Source: an uncultured Fusobacterium sp. (lineage in GTDB: Bacteria; Fusobacteriota; Fusobacteriia; Fusobacteriales; Fusobacteriaceae). Taken from it: DNA of 16,707 nucleotides. This document shows positions 14,612 through 16,707 of the stretch, one piece after another (position 1 is the first letter of the stretch; each line of letters opens with the position of its first letter). The stretch spans positions 1 to 16,707 of the forward strand of contig NZ_CAJKIS010000052.1 of assembly GCF_905200055.1 (NCBI RefSeq), in the 5' to 3' direction. A program made the translations under genes and the position numbers. The notes beneath the pieces were generated by a model. That model was given only the letters and a program-made list of their open reading frames with translations, ran no database searches and was not told the DNA's origin.

Positions 14612-16627
14612 ATGGAACAAATGTTTATTTACGTTGGGATAGCCGCTGGGATTATAGCTCTAATTGCAGCATTTGGTTATTCTAAAAAAGTGGAAAGTTA
14701 TCAAATTAACATTCCAAGAGTAGCAGAAATAACTGATGCTATTAGAGAGGGAGCTATGGCTTTCCTAGTTGCTGAATACAAAATACTAGTATATTTTGTA
14801 ATCGCAGTTGCTGTATTATTAGGAATTTTCTTAAGCCCTAAAGTTGCTATCACATTCGTATGTGGAGCTATTACTTCTGCAATCGCTGGAAACGTAGGAA
14901 TGAGAATTGCTACTAAAGCAAACGGAAGAACTTCAATAGCTGCTAAAGAAGGAGGACTTTCAAAAGCTCTAGACGTTGCATTTGCTGGAGGAGCTGTAAT
15001 GGGTCTTTCTGTTGTTGGACTTGGAATGCTTTTATTAACAGTTATGATAATGATATTCAATGCTGATATGTCAATCGTTACTGGATTCGGAATGGGAGCT
15101 TCTTCAATCGCTCTATTTGCAAGAGTTGGAGGAGGAATCTACACTAAAGCTGCAGACGTTGGAGCTGACCTTGTTGGTAAAGTAGAAGCTGGAATCCCTG
15201 AAGATGACCCTAGAAACCCTGCTACAATCGCTGACAACGTTGGAGATAACGTTGGAGACGTTGCTGGAATGGGAGCAGACTTATTTGAATCTTATGTTGG
15301 ATCAATAATCGCTGCTATGACAATTGGAGCTACTTTAGCAGTATCAAGAGGAAATGTTGGATACCTAGTTGCACCTCTATTAATCGCTGCTTTCGGAATT
15401 GTAACTTCAGTTATAGCTACATTAACAGTTAAAACTAACAATCCTGATGAAGTTTACCACAAACTTGAAAACGGAACAAGAATTGCTGGAGTACTTTCTC
15501 TAGTTGCTTCATTTGGAATTATTAAATACTTAGGATTAGAAATGGGAATATTCTATGCAATCGTTGCTGGACTAGTAGCAGGACTAATCATAGCATACTT
15601 CACAGGACTATATACAGATACTGGTAAAAAAGCAGTTAACAGAATTTCTGATGCTGCTAAAACTGGACCAGCTACAACTATAATCGAAGGATTAGCAGTT
15701 GGAATGGAATCAACAGTTGCACCTATCGTTATAATTGCTATCGCTATTATCGTTGCTTACATGGCATCTAAAGATATCTCAGGAATCTATGGAATTTCAG
15801 TAGCAGCAGTTGGAATGCTAGCAAGTACAGGAATGGTTGTTGCAGTTGACGCTTATGGACCAGTAGCAGATAACGCTGGAGGAATCGCAGAAATGTCTGA
15901 ATTACCTCACGAAGTAAGAGAATGTACAGATAAACTTGACGCAGTTGGAAACTCAACAGCAGCAGTTGGAAAAGGATTCGCTATCGGATCAGCAGCTCTT
16001 ACAGCTCTATCTCTATTTGCAGCTTATAAAGAAGCAGTTCAAGCTTCTACAGACTTCGACTTCGTTATTGAAGTAACTAACCCAGAAGTTATAGTTGGAC
16101 TATTCATCGGAGGAATGTTAACATTCTTATTCTCAGCTCTTACTATGACTGCAGTTGGTAAAGCAGCTATGGAAATGGTTGAAGAAGTTAGAAGACAATT
16201 TAGAGAAATTCCTGGAATCATGGAAGGAAAAGGAAAACCTGACTATAAAAGATGTGTTGAAATTTCTACTCACTCTTCATTAAAAGAAATGATTCTACCT
16301 GGAATCCTTGCTATAGTTGTTCCAGTAGGAATTGGACTTTGGTCAGTAGCAGCTCTTGGAGGATTACTAGCTGGATCTCTTGTAACTGGTGTACTTATGG
16401 CTATCATGATGGCTAACGCTGGAGGAGCTTGGGACAACGCTAAGAAACAAATCGAAGCTGGATACAAAGGTGACGGTAAAGGTTCTGACAGACATAAAGC
16501 AGCAGTAGTTGGAGATACAGTAGGAGATCCATTCAAAGATACTTCTGGACCAGCTTTAAACATTCTTATTAAATTAATGAGTATTGTTGCTCTTGTATTA
16601 GTACCATTATTTGTTAAATTTATGTAA
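14612..16627 (+). CDS. hppA: Membrane-bound ion-translocating pyrophosphatase, probably Na+ type and K+-dependent
   Basis: This integral membrane enzyme hydrolyses pyrophosphate and pumps Na+ and/or H+ across the cytoplasmic membrane. The 671-residue protein has many hydrophobic spans, as expected for the roughly 16-helix family. The substrate site is clear: GGGIYTKAADVGADLVGKVE, then DDPRNPATIADNVGDNVGD (D198 to D216). A second acidic motif is VGDTVGDPFKDTSGPALN near the C-terminus. Two residue markers are informative. DLFESYVG puts a glutamate at E226, the position used in Na+-pumping members. GNSTAA has Ala450 where K+-independent enzymes have Lys, which suggests K+ dependence. AGGAGGA lies 8 nt before the ATG. 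It has its own promoter, and apbE is upstream. Ion specificity is inference. Confidence 0.96.
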   Translation: MEQMFIYVGIAAGIIALIAAFGYSKKVESYQINIPRVAEITDAIREGAMAFLVAEYKILVYFVIAVAVLLGIFLSPKVAITFVCGAITSAIAGNVGMRIATKANGRTSIAAKEGGLSKALDVAFAGGAVMGLSVVGLGMLLLTVMIMIFNADMSIVTGFGMGASSIALFARVGGGIYTKAADVGADLVGKVEAGIPEDDPRNPATIADNVGDNVGDVAGMGADLFESYVGSIIAAMTIGATLAVSRGNVGYLVAPLLIAAFGIVTSVIATLTVKTNNPDEVYHKLENGTRIAGVLSLVASFGIIKYLGLEMGIFYAIVAGLVAGLIIAYFTGLYTDTGKKAVNRISDAAKTGPATTIIEGLAVGMESTVAPIVIIAIAIIVAYMASKDISGIYGISVAAVGMLASTGMVVAVDAYGPVADNAGGIAEMSELPHEVRECTDKLDAVGNSTAAVGKGFAIGSAALTALSLFAAYKEAVQASTDFDFVIEVTNPEVIVGLFIGGMLTFLFSALTMTAVGKAAMEMVEEVRRQFREIPGIMEGKGKPDYKRCVEISTHSSLKEMILPGILAIVVPVGIGLWSVAALGGLLAGSLVTGVLMAIMMANAGGAWDNAKKQIEAGYKGDGKGSDRHKAAVVGDTVGDPFKDTSGPALNILIKLMSIVALVLVPLFVKFM

Positions 16628-16652
16628 TTAAGATAATTAGGACAATCGAAAG

Positions 16653-16707
16653 TGTACTGCACCCAAAATCTTAGACAACTAAGATGGAGGGTGTAGTTTT
16701 TTTATGG
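16653..16707 (+). mobile_element. Left end of an IS150-group (IS3 family) insertion sequence, truncated by the window
   Basis: From 16653 the sequence TGTACTGCACCC is the typical left inverted-repeat tip of IS150-type elements, followed by AAAATCTTAGACA, also of IS3-family style. An ATG at 16704 is placed as the first transposase frame would be, with GGAGGGTG (16686-16693) about 10 nt upstream. Only 55 bases are visible, so the transposase, right end and target duplication cannot be seen. It lies 25 bp after the hppA stop and would be read by transcription from hppA. Confidence 0.65.
16656..16703 (+). terminator. Hairpin plus T-run at the IS end
   Basis: ACTGCACCC (16656-16664) pairs with GGGTGTAGT (16689-16697) with one G-U pair, and ATCTTAG (16668-16674) pairs with CTAAGAT (16679-16685) around ACAA. 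Seven T (16697-16703) follow. It resembles an intrinsic terminator for hppA read-through and also hides most of the likely transposase ribosome binding site. No other terminator after hppA was seen. Confidence 0.6.

Noticed and set aside
16270..16662. Reverse-strand 130-residue frame across the hppA end and IS tip
   Set aside because: Most of it is the complement of conserved pyrophosphatase motifs, and it begins in the IS inverted repeat without a ribosome binding site.
1..16707. CRISPR array, prophage, toxin-antitoxin or defence genes
   Set aside because: There is no spaced direct-repeat array, no integrase or phage gene, and every sizeable forward frame is a recognised housekeeping gene.

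Overview
The window is about 16.7 kb of AT-rich bacterial DNA. It holds a conserved transcription and translation locus. Low GC, heavy AGA use for arginine, short SecE and L33 proteins, the gene order, and the style of an ApbE lipoprotein beside a membrane pyrophosphatase all point to a Fusobacterium-like organism (Fusobacteriota). That assignment is by recognition, not by a search.

Layout. Positions 1-49 are the 3' end of a 5S rRNA, so a ribosomal RNA operon lies upstream. A strong promoter with an AT-rich upstream region (about 61-133) drives rpmG (L33, TTG start), tRNA-Trp(CCA), secE and nusG. Four ribosomal protein genes follow: rplK, rplA, rplJ and rplL. Three leaders in this block look like ribosomal-protein autoregulation sites: two related L1-type hairpins ahead of rplK and rplA, and a full L10-type leader with mutually exclusive antiterminator and terminator pairings ahead of rplJ. 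An intrinsic terminator follows rplL. After a 238-bp gap come rpoB and rpoC, separated by a 14-bp hairpin, and a strong terminator closes rpoC.

The second half is the tight cluster yicC - remA-like - gmk - rpoZ - apbE: an RNase-family protein, a small DNA-binding regulator, guanylate kinase, the omega subunit of RNA polymerase, and a lipoprotein FMN transferase. A separate near-consensus promoter then drives hppA, a membrane pyrophosphatase whose residues match the K+-dependent, Na+-transporting type. The last 55 bases match the left end of an IS150-group (IS3 family) insertion sequence. Its hairpin pairs the probable transposase ribosome binding site and is followed by a T-run.

The genes supply the RNA polymerase core (beta, beta', omega), the elongation factor NusG, the translocon subunit SecE, the ribosomal stalk and L1 arm proteins, GTP-precursor synthesis, and ion-motive energy functions. 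Coding content is ordinary housekeeping and I see no undescribed multi-gene system. The most interesting material is in the RNA leaders, the rpoB upstream region, the IS end, and the pairing of apbE with a Na+-type pyrophosphatase. No gene-free stretch exceeds 300 bases. The longest are 3754-3991 (terminator, inverted repeats, possible promoter), 50-234 (promoter and leader) and 2616-2785 (L10 leader).
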